From: Glycomyces harbinensis | GTDB taxonomy: Bacteria; Actinomycetota; Actinomycetes; Mycobacteriales; Micromonosporaceae | Assembly: GCF_900101745.1 (NCBI RefSeq) | Contig: NZ_FNAD01000007.1 | Location: 1-64,000 of the forward strand | Direction of reading: 5' to 3' | Length of the DNA: 64,000 nucleotides | Shown here: positions 51,740-59,452 of the stretch, piece by piece | Layout: the number at the start of each line of letters is the position of its first letter | How positions within the stretch are numbered: position 1 is the stretch's first letter | The notes under the pieces: generated by a model | Told to the model about the DNA's origin: nothing | The model's database searches: none | The model's input: the letters and a program-made list of their open reading frames with translations, nothing else | Program-made: the position numbers and the translations under genes

Positions 51740-51807
51740 GTCGACCTCCGTTGAGCTTCCACGCGCCAAGCCTGGCACGGCCGCTCGGGAGTGGTCCCGA
51801 ACGCGTC

Positions 51808-53595
51808 CTACACGTCCGGCAGCGCCATCGCCAGCGGCTCGGCGAGGCCGAGCGCCACCGCGCAGAGCTCATCGAGCGGCTCGGGGCCCCTGGCCTGAAT
51901 GCGCACGTACTCGGCGGTGATGGTGCCGTCCTGGTCGGGGCTCGCGAACTGCCGGTGGACGACGCTCACCAGACAGGTGTCATCGCCCCAGTGGTCCTCT
52001 TCGTTGAACGCGTCGCGCCCGTAGAACGAGAAGTACTCCCCGTCGTCCATGCTCGGCGGCTCGTCGCGGTCGAACTCCACCTTCACGTCGATCTCGCTGG
52101 TGGTGCTGGACCAGAAGCACTCCCAGCCCGCGAAGCCCCGCGCCGGATGGTCCGCGTCCACGCCGGGGAAGTGTTCGAGCGCCTCGTCGTCGAGCAGTCC
52201 GCAGACGTCCGTGTGGAACAGCGAATCGGCCTCCGGCTCGCTTTCCCGACGAGGTACCTGGTTCTCCTGGAGCACGGCGAGGGCGCCGTCGACCGCGGTC
52301 TCGGCCACCGCGCACAGGTCGTTCTCGCCGCTGGACTCCTGCTCCGCCGAGATAGCGACCCGGTAGTTCCCGTCCGGCAGCACCAGGGTCCGGTCGCACT
52401 CCTCGTGCACGGGCTCATGGCGCAGGACGCCGATCGACCCGACCATCTCCGCAATTCCCGACTCGGGGTCGGCGGTGGTCTCGTAGAAGTACGCGATGAC
52501 GTCGACGTCGCCGGCGGGGTTGTCGATGATGAGGTCGCAGCGGTTGAAGTTGCCGTTGTCCGTGTTGAACCGGGTCTCGCCGTGGGCGCTCAGCGCCTCG
52601 GCGTCGAGCAGCGCGCAGGGGTCGGCACCGGCCTCGTCGCCGATCAGGTTCACCGCGACCCCGTCGGCGGGCGGGTCGGTCGCCGCCTCACTGGGACGCA
52701 GCGCGATCCACCCCGCGGCGGCAAGGACCACGAGCGCCGCCGCGGCGGCGCCGGCCCACACCCACCGCCGCGGGCGCCTCGCCCGCGGCACGGCCCCGAT
52801 GGTCGGATCGCCGCACAGTTCGCCGAGCGCGCGGCTCGCCTCGTCGAGTCGCGGCCGGCGCTTCGGCTCGGTCTGGAGCAGCCGGTCGAGCACCGGGGCG
52901 AGCGCCCCGGCCCGCTTCGGCGGGATGCGTTCGCCTTGGGCGGTGCGCCACAGCAGCGCGTGCGGGTTGCCCTCCCCGAACGGCGAGGTCCCTTCGACGG
53001 CGTGGAACAGGGTGGCGCCCAGGGAGAACGTGTCGGCCGCGGCCGTGAACTTCCCGCCCCGGGCGACTTCGGGGGCCACGTATCCGGGAGTGCCGGTGAC
53101 CGCGCCGGTGCCCGTGAGCGTCGGCTCGGCGTGGAGGCGCCGCGCGATCCCGAAGTCGGCGAGCTTGGCGTGGCCCTGGTCGGTGACCAGCACGTTGGCG
53201 GGCTTGATGTCCCGGTGGAGGATGCCCGCGGCGTGCGCGGCGGCCAGGCCGCCGGCGAGCTGGGCCCCGTACCGGGCCGCCGTCTCGCCCGAGACCGTTC
53301 CCAGCTCGGCGAGGGTGTGGCCCTGGACGAACTCCATGACGATCCAGCAGTCGCCGTCCTCGTCCACGGTGTCGTAGACCGTGACGACGTTGGGGTGGCT
53401 GATGTGCGCGAGCGTCTCGGCCTCGCGCCTGACCTTCGCAGCCGCGGCCGGGTCGCCGCCGACCAGTGCGCGTTTGAGCGCGACGGACCGGTGGCTCAGC
53501 CGGAGGTCGACCGCACGCCAGACCTCGCCTTGGCTTCCCGAGCCCAGGCGTTCTTCCAACCGATACCGATCGCCCACGACCTGCCCAGCGCGCAA
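51808..53595 (-). CDS. PknB-like Ser/Thr protein kinase with extracellular repeats
   Basis: 595 residues. Kinase domain 11-262: Gly loop LGSGSQGEVW, K41, HRDIKPAN with D129, DFG with D147, and GTPGYVAPE. A membrane helix lies at about 278-300. The outer part has two related modules beginning DPCALLDAEALSAHG (about 328) and DVCGLLDDEALEHF (about 458), each with a later CDL/CFW segment. They resemble DUF3558-like lipoprotein domains rather than PASTA repeats, so the signal sensed is probably not peptidoglycan fragments. It should phosphorylate cytoplasmic targets, perhaps the neighbouring FHA protein. Confidence 0.93.
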   Translation of the reverse strand: MRAGQVVGDRYRLEERLGSGSQGEVWRAVDLRLSHRSVALKRALVGGDPAAAAKVRREAETLAHISHPNVVTVYDTVDEDGDCWIVMEFVQGHTLAELGTVSGETAARYGAQLAGGLAAAHAAGILHRDIKPANVLVTDQGHAKLADFGIARRLHAEPTLTGTGAVTGTPGYVAPEVARGGKFTAAADTFSLGATLFHAVEGTSPFGEGNPHALLWRTAQGERIPPKRAGALAPVLDRLLQTEPKRRPRLDEASRALGELCGDPTIGAVPRARRPRRWVWAGAAAAALVVLAAAGWIALRPSEAATDPPADGVAVNLIGDEAGADPCALLDAEALSAHGETRFNTDNGNFNRCDLIIDNPAGDVDVIAYFYETTADPESGIAEMVGSIGVLRHEPVHEECDRTLVLPDGNYRVAISAEQESSGENDLCAVAETAVDGALAVLQENQVPRRESEPEADSLFHTDVCGLLDDEALEHFPGVDADHPARGFAGWECFWSSTTSEIDVKVEFDRDEPPSMDDGEYFSFYGRDAFNEEDHWGDDTCLVSVVHRQFASPDQDGTITAEYVRIQARGPEPLDELCAVALGLAEPLAMALPDV

Positions 53596-53850
53596 CCGAC
53601 TCTCCGCTCACCGAAAACCCGAATCATCCCCGTGTGACGGCCTCCACCTTAATGCACCGAAGCGAACCGGTTCATCTCCGAGCGTGAGGGCCCGGCCCGT
53701 CGCACCGGGCCCTTGCGGCGCACGGGACTCTCGCTGACCATTCGTAAAAGACTTGGACGTAAGTGTCCGGACGGGCGAGTATTGACCGGGCGCGCCTTCC
53801 CGGAGGCGCCCGAAGCCACAGGACGACCGCTCCGCCGAGAGGACCCCCGC

Positions 53851-55071
53851 GTGTCCACCCAGACCACCCCGGCCCCGCCCACCCAGGCCGCGTATCCGAA
53901 GCGGCGCAGGGCGCTGGCCATCGGTGCACTCGCCTTGGGCGCGTTCGGCATCGGGCTGAGCGAATTCGTCGTCGTCGGCCTGCTCGGCCCGATCGGCGCC
54001 GACCTCGACGTGTCCATCCCGACCGCCGGGCTCCTGGTCACCGGGTACGCGGCCTCGATCGCGATCAGCGCGCCGCTCATGACCGCCGCCGGGATTCGCC
54101 TGCCGCGCAAGACCCTGCTCATCGTGCTCATGAGCCTGTTCCTCCTCGGCAACGTGCTGGCCGCCGTCGCGCAGACCTACGGCGTGCTCATGGCCGGACG
54201 GGTCGTCGCGGCCCTGTGCCACGGCGCGTACATGGGCGTCGCCCCGATCATGGCCGCGAGCCTGGTCGCCCCCGAGCAGCGCTCGCGCGCCATCGCGCTC
54301 ATGATGACCGGCCTGACCGTCTCCACCGTGGCCGGCGTGCCGTTCGGGACGGCGCTGGGCCAGGGGCTCGGCTGGCAGGCCGCGTTCTGGGCGATCGTGG
54401 TGATCGGCGCGGTCGCGCTGCTCGCGATCGTCGCGTTCGTGCCCGCACGGGCGAACGAGCCCGGCGGCGGGCTCCGCGGCGAACTCGCCGTCTTCCGCCG
54501 CCCGCAGGTGTGGCTGACCCTGACGACCACGATGCTCGGCTGGGGCGCGGCCTACGCGGCCATCACCTTCCTGGAGCCGATGCTGACCCGCGTCTCCGGC
54601 TTCGACGCGTCGGTCGTGCCGTGGCTGCTGGTGCTCTTCGGGATCGGCCTGACCATCGGCAACCTGCTCGGCGGCCGCCTCGCCGACCGCGCGTTCACGC
54701 CCGCGATGTTCGGGACCATGACCGCCGCGATCGGTGCGCTGATCGTGTTCGCCTTCGCCGTGCACCACCAGGTTCCGGCTGTAATCATGGTGTTCGTCCT
54801 GGGCGCCGCGAGCTTCGCGATGGTCCCGGTCTTCCAGACCCGCATCATGGACGCGGCGAAGGAGGCTCCGCTGCTCGCGTCCTCGACGAACGCCTCGGCC
54901 TTCAACGTCGGCATCGCGCTGTCGGCCTGGCTGGGCGGCGTGGCGATCGACGGCGGGCACGGGCTCGTCGCCCCGGTGTGGATCGGCGTGGCGCTGGGAG
55001 CGGCGGCGCTCGCCGTCGCCGCCGTCTCGACCGTGATCGAACGCCGCTCGGCGCATCAGCGACCCCGGTAG
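53851..55071 (+). CDS. DHA1-family MFS exporter (sugar/chloramphenicol-efflux-like)
   Basis: 406 residues with twelve membrane helices. Pattern: ALGAFGIGLSEFVVVGLLGPIGADLDVSIPTAGLLVTGYAASIAISAPLM, GRVVAALCHGAYMGVAPIMAASLV and GLTVSTVAGVPFGTALGQGLGWQAAFWAI. This is the AraJ/CmlR-like group of DHA1, which exports sugars or phenicol drugs. GTG 53851 is preceded by GAGAGGA at 10 bases spacing. Between it and the divergent kinase gene is a 255-base region in which ACTT and AAGT, with GGAC and GTCC, form an interrupted inverted repeat near 53751-53768. The substrate is unknown. Confidence 0.9.
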   Translation: MSTQTTPAPPTQAAYPKRRRALAIGALALGAFGIGLSEFVVVGLLGPIGADLDVSIPTAGLLVTGYAASIAISAPLMTAAGIRLPRKTLLIVLMSLFLLGNVLAAVAQTYGVLMAGRVVAALCHGAYMGVAPIMAASLVAPEQRSRAIALMMTGLTVSTVAGVPFGTALGQGLGWQAAFWAIVVIGAVALLAIVAFVPARANEPGGGLRGELAVFRRPQVWLTLTTTMLGWGAAYAAITFLEPMLTRVSGFDASVVPWLLVLFGIGLTIGNLLGGRLADRAFTPAMFGTMTAAIGALIVFAFAVHHQVPAVIMVFVLGAASFAMVPVFQTRIMDAAKEAPLLASSTNASAFNVGIALSAWLGGVAIDGGHGLVAPVWIGVALGAAALAVAAVSTVIERRSAHQRPR

Positions 55072-55233
55072 TCGACTCCGATCCATTCGCGCCGCATCGG
55101 CCCGTCCAATGCGGGGCGCTAATTGAGGTCGCCTCCTACCGGGGTGCCGGTGTTACCATGAGCCGAATGCCTTGAATGGGTCGGCGCCCATTCGACCGCC
55201 CGCGCTCATCCCTCCTCAAGATCATTTTCCAGT

Positions 55234-56394
55234 GTGTCCGCATTGTCGCCCCCCTTTGGACTGCAATTGGTCATCGAAGTCGTTCTCGGTCCTTTCATCG
55301 GCGGACTCGCCGGCGCCGTCGCCAAGATGGTCGGCGTCTGGGCCGAGGCCCGCATGGTGTCTCGGGTGGAGTCCGCCCGCGTCCAGCTCGCGCACACTGA
55401 CCGGGACAGCGAGTACCAGCATGAGCTGCGAATGCACCGCCTCCGGCTCGAAGGCCGGGTCGCCTCGCCGGCCGCCCCCGTGCGCGCGGCCGAGGTGTCG
55501 GTGCCCCTGCACGGCTCCGAGGTCCCGATCGCCCTGGTCTCCGCAATGCCGCCCGGCGGCGAGCCGGCGGGCCCGGACGTACCCCGGCGAGTCGGACAAT
55601 TGCTCACCGGATTGAGTGATCTCTCCGAGTATCTGCAATTGCAGTCCGGATTGTCGCCGGGCAATGTCGCGCGGGGGAGAATCGTCGACGGCGCACTGGG
55701 CGCGAAATCGATTGCGGCCATGGAATTCACGCGAAAGCCCGCGATCATCGTCTTCTTCGACGTCTCCGGCGGGGCGGTCACCGCCAACGCCGTCCTCTCC
55801 ACCGTCTTCAACGCGGCCGACGGCTCGCCCTCACTGGTGTTCCCCATCGCCCGCTACCACCGCGACGGGGGCGGCACGGCGCCGCTCGGCGGCCACCTGC
55901 CGTCGTGGCAGGGCATCGACCTCGACGCACTGCCCGACCGCGATCCCGCAGAGGTCATCGCGACCACCGTCAGCGCGTTCCTCCTCGCCACGGTCGACGC
56001 CTACTGGCACCTGCGAACCGGGTTGTCGCCCAACCTGTTCGCCCGCAGCGGCGTCGGAACGCTCCTCGAAGGCCTCGACGGCGCCGCCCCGGTCGCCTCG
56101 GAGCCGCCCGCCGCCGCGAACGGCGCGGCCTGGCGGCGCATCGAATCCGAGTCCGGCCGCCTCGTCGTCAAGGGCTTCGGCGTCGAGGCCGAAGAACTCC
56201 CCAACGGCCTCATCGGCCTGCACGCCTCCGGCCCCCTCGACGTCAGATTCGTGCTCGCCGCCGACTATCCGCGCACGGCGCCCCTCGCCGTCGCGGTCGA
56301 CGGCGTGGAGATCGAGATCGCCGAGAAGGACTGGTCGCCCGAATGCTCAATCATCGACATCGTGGAGGCAGTGTGGAACAGCAACGGGCGTTGA
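55234..56394 (+). CDS. Unusual protein with N-terminal hydrophobic/coiled-coil region and C-terminal E2/RWD-like segment
   Basis: 386 residues, GTG start without an obvious ribosome site. Residues 8-35 are hydrophobic (LQLVIEVVLGPFIGGLAGAV), followed by a charged helix rich in Arg and Glu to about 75. Residues 85-285 form a domain I do not recognise, with IIVFFDVSGGAVTANAVLSTVF and VIATTVSAFLLATVDAYWHLRTGL. Residues about 295-386 have a ubiquitin-conjugating-fold look: PLDVRFVLAADYPRTAPLAV then EKDWSPECSIIDIVEAV, as in the E2 YPxxxP and WxPxxxI elements. The catalytic Cys loop is missing. Parts of the gene (55170-55260 and 55580-55740) are A+T-richer, a sign of transfer. It overlaps the JAMM gene by 22 bases. 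Confidence 0.75.
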   Translation: MSALSPPFGLQLVIEVVLGPFIGGLAGAVAKMVGVWAEARMVSRVESARVQLAHTDRDSEYQHELRMHRLRLEGRVASPAAPVRAAEVSVPLHGSEVPIALVSAMPPGGEPAGPDVPRRVGQLLTGLSDLSEYLQLQSGLSPGNVARGRIVDGALGAKSIAAMEFTRKPAIIVFFDVSGGAVTANAVLSTVFNAADGSPSLVFPIARYHRDGGGTAPLGGHLPSWQGIDLDALPDRDPAEVIATTVSAFLLATVDAYWHLRTGLSPNLFARSGVGTLLEGLDGAAPVASEPPAAANGAAWRRIESESGRLVVKGFGVEAEELPNGLIGLHASGPLDVRFVLAADYPRTAPLAVAVDGVEIEIAEKDWSPECSIIDIVEAVWNSNGR

Positions 56395-57488
56395 TCCGGA
56401 TCTACGGCTCCGAGATCGACTGCATCGCCGACGAGACCGCCGACCATCCCGAGATCGAGACCGGAGGCAGCCTCTTCGGCCTGTGGTCCGACCGCGGGAA
56501 CCCCACCATCCACCTCGCCACGCGACCCGGCCCGAACGCCGAACGGCACGTCACGCTGTTCGCCCAGGACCCCGAGTTCCACTGGCAGATAGAGCAGCTG
56601 GTCCTGCACCACTTCGGCGTCCAGGCCGTCGGGCTCTGGCACTCCCACCACCGGCTCGGCCTCCCCGAACTCAGCGGCGGCGACCTGCGCCGGACCCGCG
56701 AGTTCTCGCGCCGCACCGAGCGCGTGAAGTTCACCGACATCCTGACCTACTTCGACACCCGCCGCCCTCCCGAGCAGGAGCAGGAGGTCTGCCTCAAGCC
56801 GCACGTGTACGCCGACGCCTCGGCCGGCCGCCAGCTCCCGGCCCGCTTCGAGGTCATCCCCGGCGTCAGCCCGCTCCGCGCGGCGCTGCACCGCATCGTC
56901 CCGCGCGCGTACCGCTCGGCGCTGGACCGCGCCCCGCGCCGCCCGCGCGCCTCGACCCGCCTCGAACGGTCGCTCCTGCTGGAGGACCGGTACGAGGACG
57001 ACCTGATGCCCACACCGCAGTCCGTCGTCCGGCGGGAGGCACCCCAGGACCGGTCCTCGTCCGAGGCCCCCGCGACCGGGTCTCGACCCGCCCTGTCCGA
57101 GGCCCCCGCGATCGGGCCCGCGCCGGAGACCTCCGAACCCGAAGCGCCCCAGGAGCAGTCCGGGCCCTGGTACGGCGTCCCCGACCTGGACCGCTTCCTC
57201 GTCGGCCTCGAAGCCCTGCTGGCGAGGGCCGGCGTGCCGTCGAGCGTCGTCTGCACGATCGAGCCGACCGCGGACTCCGGGCCGGTGCTGCTCAACATGG
57301 AGGCCGCCAACGGCTCCCTCGTCCACGACCTCGACCTCGCCGTCGTGGACGGCAACCTGATGGCGATCCGCCACCGCGTGCGCGATCCGAGGTTCCGGGA
57401 CGCCACGGAACTGATCACCGAAGTGTGCCGGGCCGAGGACGCCCTGCGCCGAGCCGTCCAGTCGTTCCGCAAACTCGGGAGCGTGTGA
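56373..57488 (+). CDS. JAMM/MPN-domain isopeptidase-like protein
   Basis: 371 residues, GTG start with GTGGAGG upstream. The JAMM zinc-peptidase set is E29 (EIETGGSLFG), H90 and H92 (GLWHSHHRLG), S101 and D104 (LPELSGGD). The spacing is HxH-x8-SxxD, one more than the usual x7. A Pro/Ser/Glu-rich linker (about 215-265) contains the near repeats SSEAPATGSRPAL and SEAPAIGPAPE. A C-terminal domain follows (about 270-371; WYGVPDLDRFLVGLEALLARAG). In ubiquitin-like systems such enzymes cleave after the modifier's C-terminal glycine. The gene lies between two E2-like genes and upstream of an E1-like gene. Confidence 0.88.
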   Translation: MEQQRALIRIYGSEIDCIADETADHPEIETGGSLFGLWSDRGNPTIHLATRPGPNAERHVTLFAQDPEFHWQIEQLVLHHFGVQAVGLWHSHHRLGLPELSGGDLRRTREFSRRTERVKFTDILTYFDTRRPPEQEQEVCLKPHVYADASAGRQLPARFEVIPGVSPLRAALHRIVPRAYRSALDRAPRRPRASTRLERSLLLEDRYEDDLMPTPQSVVRREAPQDRSSSEAPATGSRPALSEAPAIGPAPETSEPEAPQEQSGPWYGVPDLDRFLVGLEALLARAGVPSSVVCTIEPTADSGPVLLNMEAANGSLVHDLDLAVVDGNLMAIRHRVRDPRFRDATELITEVCRAEDALRRAVQSFRKLGSV

Positions 57489-57489
57489 A

Positions 57490-57927
57490 ATGTGGCAGGA
57501 ATACCAGAAGATGCGCCTCGCCCAGGAGGCCGCCGCCGTCGAGGCCCTCATGCCGTTCTTCGGCTACGACTACGGGATCGACTACATGCGGTTCTCGGGC
57601 CGGTGGTGGAGCAACCTCGACCGCGAGTACGTCGTCCAGCTCGAGCTGCCGCCGACCTACCCCGACGCGGTGCCCGACACCTACATCGTGGCGCCCAGCC
57701 CGCTGCTCGACTTCCACGGGCGCCACATGGCCTTCCACGGCTCCAGCCACGACATGCACACCTGGAAGACCGACCGCGACGGCTGGGTCAAGATCTGCAT
57801 CGTCCGCCCCGAGGACTGGAGCGCGGAGTACTCCGTGGTCAAGGTGCTCCGCAAGGCGCTCCTGTGGATCACCGCGTACGAATCGCACACCAGGTCAGGT
57901 CGGCCCGTCGCCGACTACCTGCTCTAG
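57490..57927 (+). CDS. E2-like (ubiquitin-conjugating fold) protein
   Basis: 145 residues, one base after the JAMM stop codon. The UBC fold is suggested by the succession REYVVQLELPPTYPDAVP (residues 45-62), MHTWKTDRDGWVKICIVRPEDW (89-110) and VVKVLRKALLWITAYESH (about 115-132), which parallels YPxxPP, GxIC and WxxxxxVxxVL of E2 enzymes. C103 is in the place of the thioester Cys. No HPN triad is seen before it; H90 is nearby. It would carry an activated modifier between the E1-like protein and a target. It resembles the prokaryotic E2 families described in predicted bacterial conjugation operons; I cannot tell which one. Confidence 0.8.
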   Translation: MWQEYQKMRLAQEAAAVEALMPFFGYDYGIDYMRFSGRWWSNLDREYVVQLELPPTYPDAVPDTYIVAPSPLLDFHGRHMAFHGSSHDMHTWKTDRDGWVKICIVRPEDWSAEYSVVKVLRKALLWITAYESHTRSGRPVADYLL

Positions 57928-57950
57928 CACCGAGAATGAGAGGGAACGGC

Positions 57951-58151
57951 ATGGCCAACAGCAAGCACGACGCGATCAGCGAGTACATGCACCGCGAATC
58001 GAGCGGTCAGGGCAACCCCGGCAAGCGCATGGTGCTGAACCCGCGCAACGGCAAGTTCGAGCTGGTCTCGGAGTCCGAGGCGCTGGACCCGGACCTGGCC
58101 CCGGTGACGGCGGAGGACATGAAGTCCTTCGGAGGCGCCCGTGTCCGCTGA
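57951..58151 (+). CDS. 66-residue protein with near-terminal Gly-Gly, candidate modifier
   Basis: GAGAGGGAA lies 6 bases before the ATG. The protein is polar and probably mostly unstructured: MANSKHDAISEYMHRESSG, then GKRMVLNPRNGKFELVSESE and a tail PVTAEDMKSFGGARVR. It is too short and lacks the hydrophobic pattern of a normal beta-grasp modifier. The Gly-Gly four residues from the end could be exposed by the JAMM enzyme. However, the codons GGA GGC also form the ribosome site for the E1-like gene, which starts 11 bases before this stop, so the motif may be a by-product of that site. Function is open. Confidence 0.72.
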   Translation: MANSKHDAISEYMHRESSGQGNPGKRMVLNPRNGKFELVSESEALDPDLAPVTAEDMKSFGGARVR

Positions 58152-59397
58152 CGCCCCCGCGCACGCCGTCGTCCCCGAAGGGCTGGCGCGCCTGGTCCTT
58201 CGCGAGGGCCTGACCTCCCTGCGCGCCACCGTCCACGACGGCGGCGACCTGCTCCGCGTCCACCCCGAGGCGGGCCCCGACCTCCCGGTGCTGCGCGTCG
58301 AGGACACTCAGGACGCCGCCGCGGAGGCGCTGCGCCGCTTCGGATCCGACTCGCCGCCGGCCCTCGTCTGCGCCGTCGGCGACGCCATCGCCGTCCTCGC
58401 CCGGCACGGCGGCACGTACCGGCCCGTCGACCTCACGCTCCTGCCCGAGAAGGCGGACGTGTTCGACCGGGTGCGGGGCGTCTTCGAGACCGATGCGCTG
58501 CGCGACAAGTCCGTCGCGGTCCTCGGCATCGGCTCGGGCGGCTCCTTCATCCTCCGCGAGCTGGCCCGCTGCGGCGTCGGGCGCTTCCTCCTCGTGGACC
58601 ACGACCGGATCGAAGTCGGCAACGTCTGTCGCCACGAGTCCGGCCTGGCCGACGTGGGCCGCCTCAAAGTCCACGCAGGACGGAGCATGGTCCTGGACCG
58701 CAACCCCGCGGCGAAGGTCGAGACGAGCCCGCTCCAGATCGGCGACGACACCTTCGCCGCATTCTCGGACCTGATGAACCGCTTCGCACCCGACGTCGTC
58801 GTGTGCGCCACCGACAACCGGGCCAGCCGGATGCTCGTCAACCGCTACGGCCTCATGGCCGGCGTCCCCTCGTTCTACGCGGGGGTCTTCCGCCGCGCCT
58901 ACGGCGGGCAGGTCCTGCGGGTCATCTCCGACCTGACGCCCTGCTACCAGTGCTTCATCCACGCCCTGCCCGACATGGCCGCCGACCGCGAGATCAGCAG
59001 CACCGAGGACGCCTCGGCGATCGCCTACAGCGACAGGGAGGTCGCGGTCGAACCGGGACTGTCCTCCGACATCGTCCCGATCGCGCTCCAGGTCGCCAAG
59101 CTCGCGATGCTGGAACTGCTCGACGGGACCCCCACGACCCTCGACTCCCTCTACGACGACCTCGTGGCGCCGCTCTACCTCTGGATCAACCGCCGCGAGC
59201 CCGACAGCGACTACGCGAGATGGCAGCCGATGGCGACCGGCGTCGAGGAGCTGAGCATCATGCGCTGGTACGGCATCGGAGTGCCGCGCAACCCCGAGTG
59301 CGCGGCCTGCGGCACCAAGTCCCTCGAAGGCGTGCTGCCCGAAGACGCCGTACCGCTCCAGCCCGGAGCCCACGTCGAACCCAAACCGAGCGGCTGA
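58141..59397 (+). CDS. ThiF/E1-like adenylating enzyme
   Basis: 418 residues, GTG start overlapping the previous gene by 11 bases with GGAGG 5 bases upstream. An N-terminal region (1-120) of unknown fold precedes the Rossmann E1 core: GIGSGGS (129-135), LVDHDRIEVGNVCRHE with D153, D155, R156, N161 and R164, K176, and CATDNRASR with D225. A structural zinc site is formed by C268-x2-C271 (PCYQC) and C387-x2-C390 (CAAC). No Cys lies between 272 and 386, where the thioester Cys of E1 enzymes is expected; S308 and S309 are there instead. It should adenylate the C terminus of a modifier protein. Confidence 0.9.
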   Translation: MSADAPAHAVVPEGLARLVLREGLTSLRATVHDGGDLLRVHPEAGPDLPVLRVEDTQDAAAEALRRFGSDSPPALVCAVGDAIAVLARHGGTYRPVDLTLLPEKADVFDRVRGVFETDALRDKSVAVLGIGSGGSFILRELARCGVGRFLLVDHDRIEVGNVCRHESGLADVGRLKVHAGRSMVLDRNPAAKVETSPLQIGDDTFAAFSDLMNRFAPDVVVCATDNRASRMLVNRYGLMAGVPSFYAGVFRRAYGGQVLRVISDLTPCYQCFIHALPDMAADREISSTEDASAIAYSDREVAVEPGLSSDIVPIALQVAKLAMLELLDGTPTTLDSLYDDLVAPLYLWINRREPDSDYARWQPMATGVEELSIMRWYGIGVPRNPECAACGTKSLEGVLPEDAVPLQPGAHVEPKPSG

Positions 59398-59408
59398 CCG
59401 GACGAGAA

Positions 59409-59436
59409 GGCGCCCCCGACCTCGATCAGGGGCGCC
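59409..59436. terminator. Bidirectional terminator hairpin
   Basis: GGCGCCCC (59409-59416) and GGGGCGCC (59429-59436) form an 8-bp stem with a 12-base loop between the E1-like gene and the convergent binding-protein gene. Confidence 0.65.
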
Positions 59437-59452
59437 TCGTCGTGTCCCGCGG

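Noticed and set aside
53741..53770. Interrupted inverted repeat ACTT-GGAC-AAGT-GTCC before the second MFS exporter as a defined operator.
   Set aside because: The arms are short and two alternative pairings exist; no adjacent regulator supports it, so it is only mentioned in the exporter entry.
57951..58151. Calling the 66-residue protein a ubiquitin-like beta-grasp protein.
   Set aside because: It is too short and too polar, with no alternating hydrophobic strands; only the Gly-Gly suggests a modifier, and that coincides with a ribosome site.
55234..59397. Interpretation of the conjugation-like operon as CBASS.
   Set aside because: No cGAS/DncV-like nucleotidyltransferase and no effector gene is present; the separate JAMM, E2-like and E1-like genes do not match the Cap2 fusion of E2 and E1.
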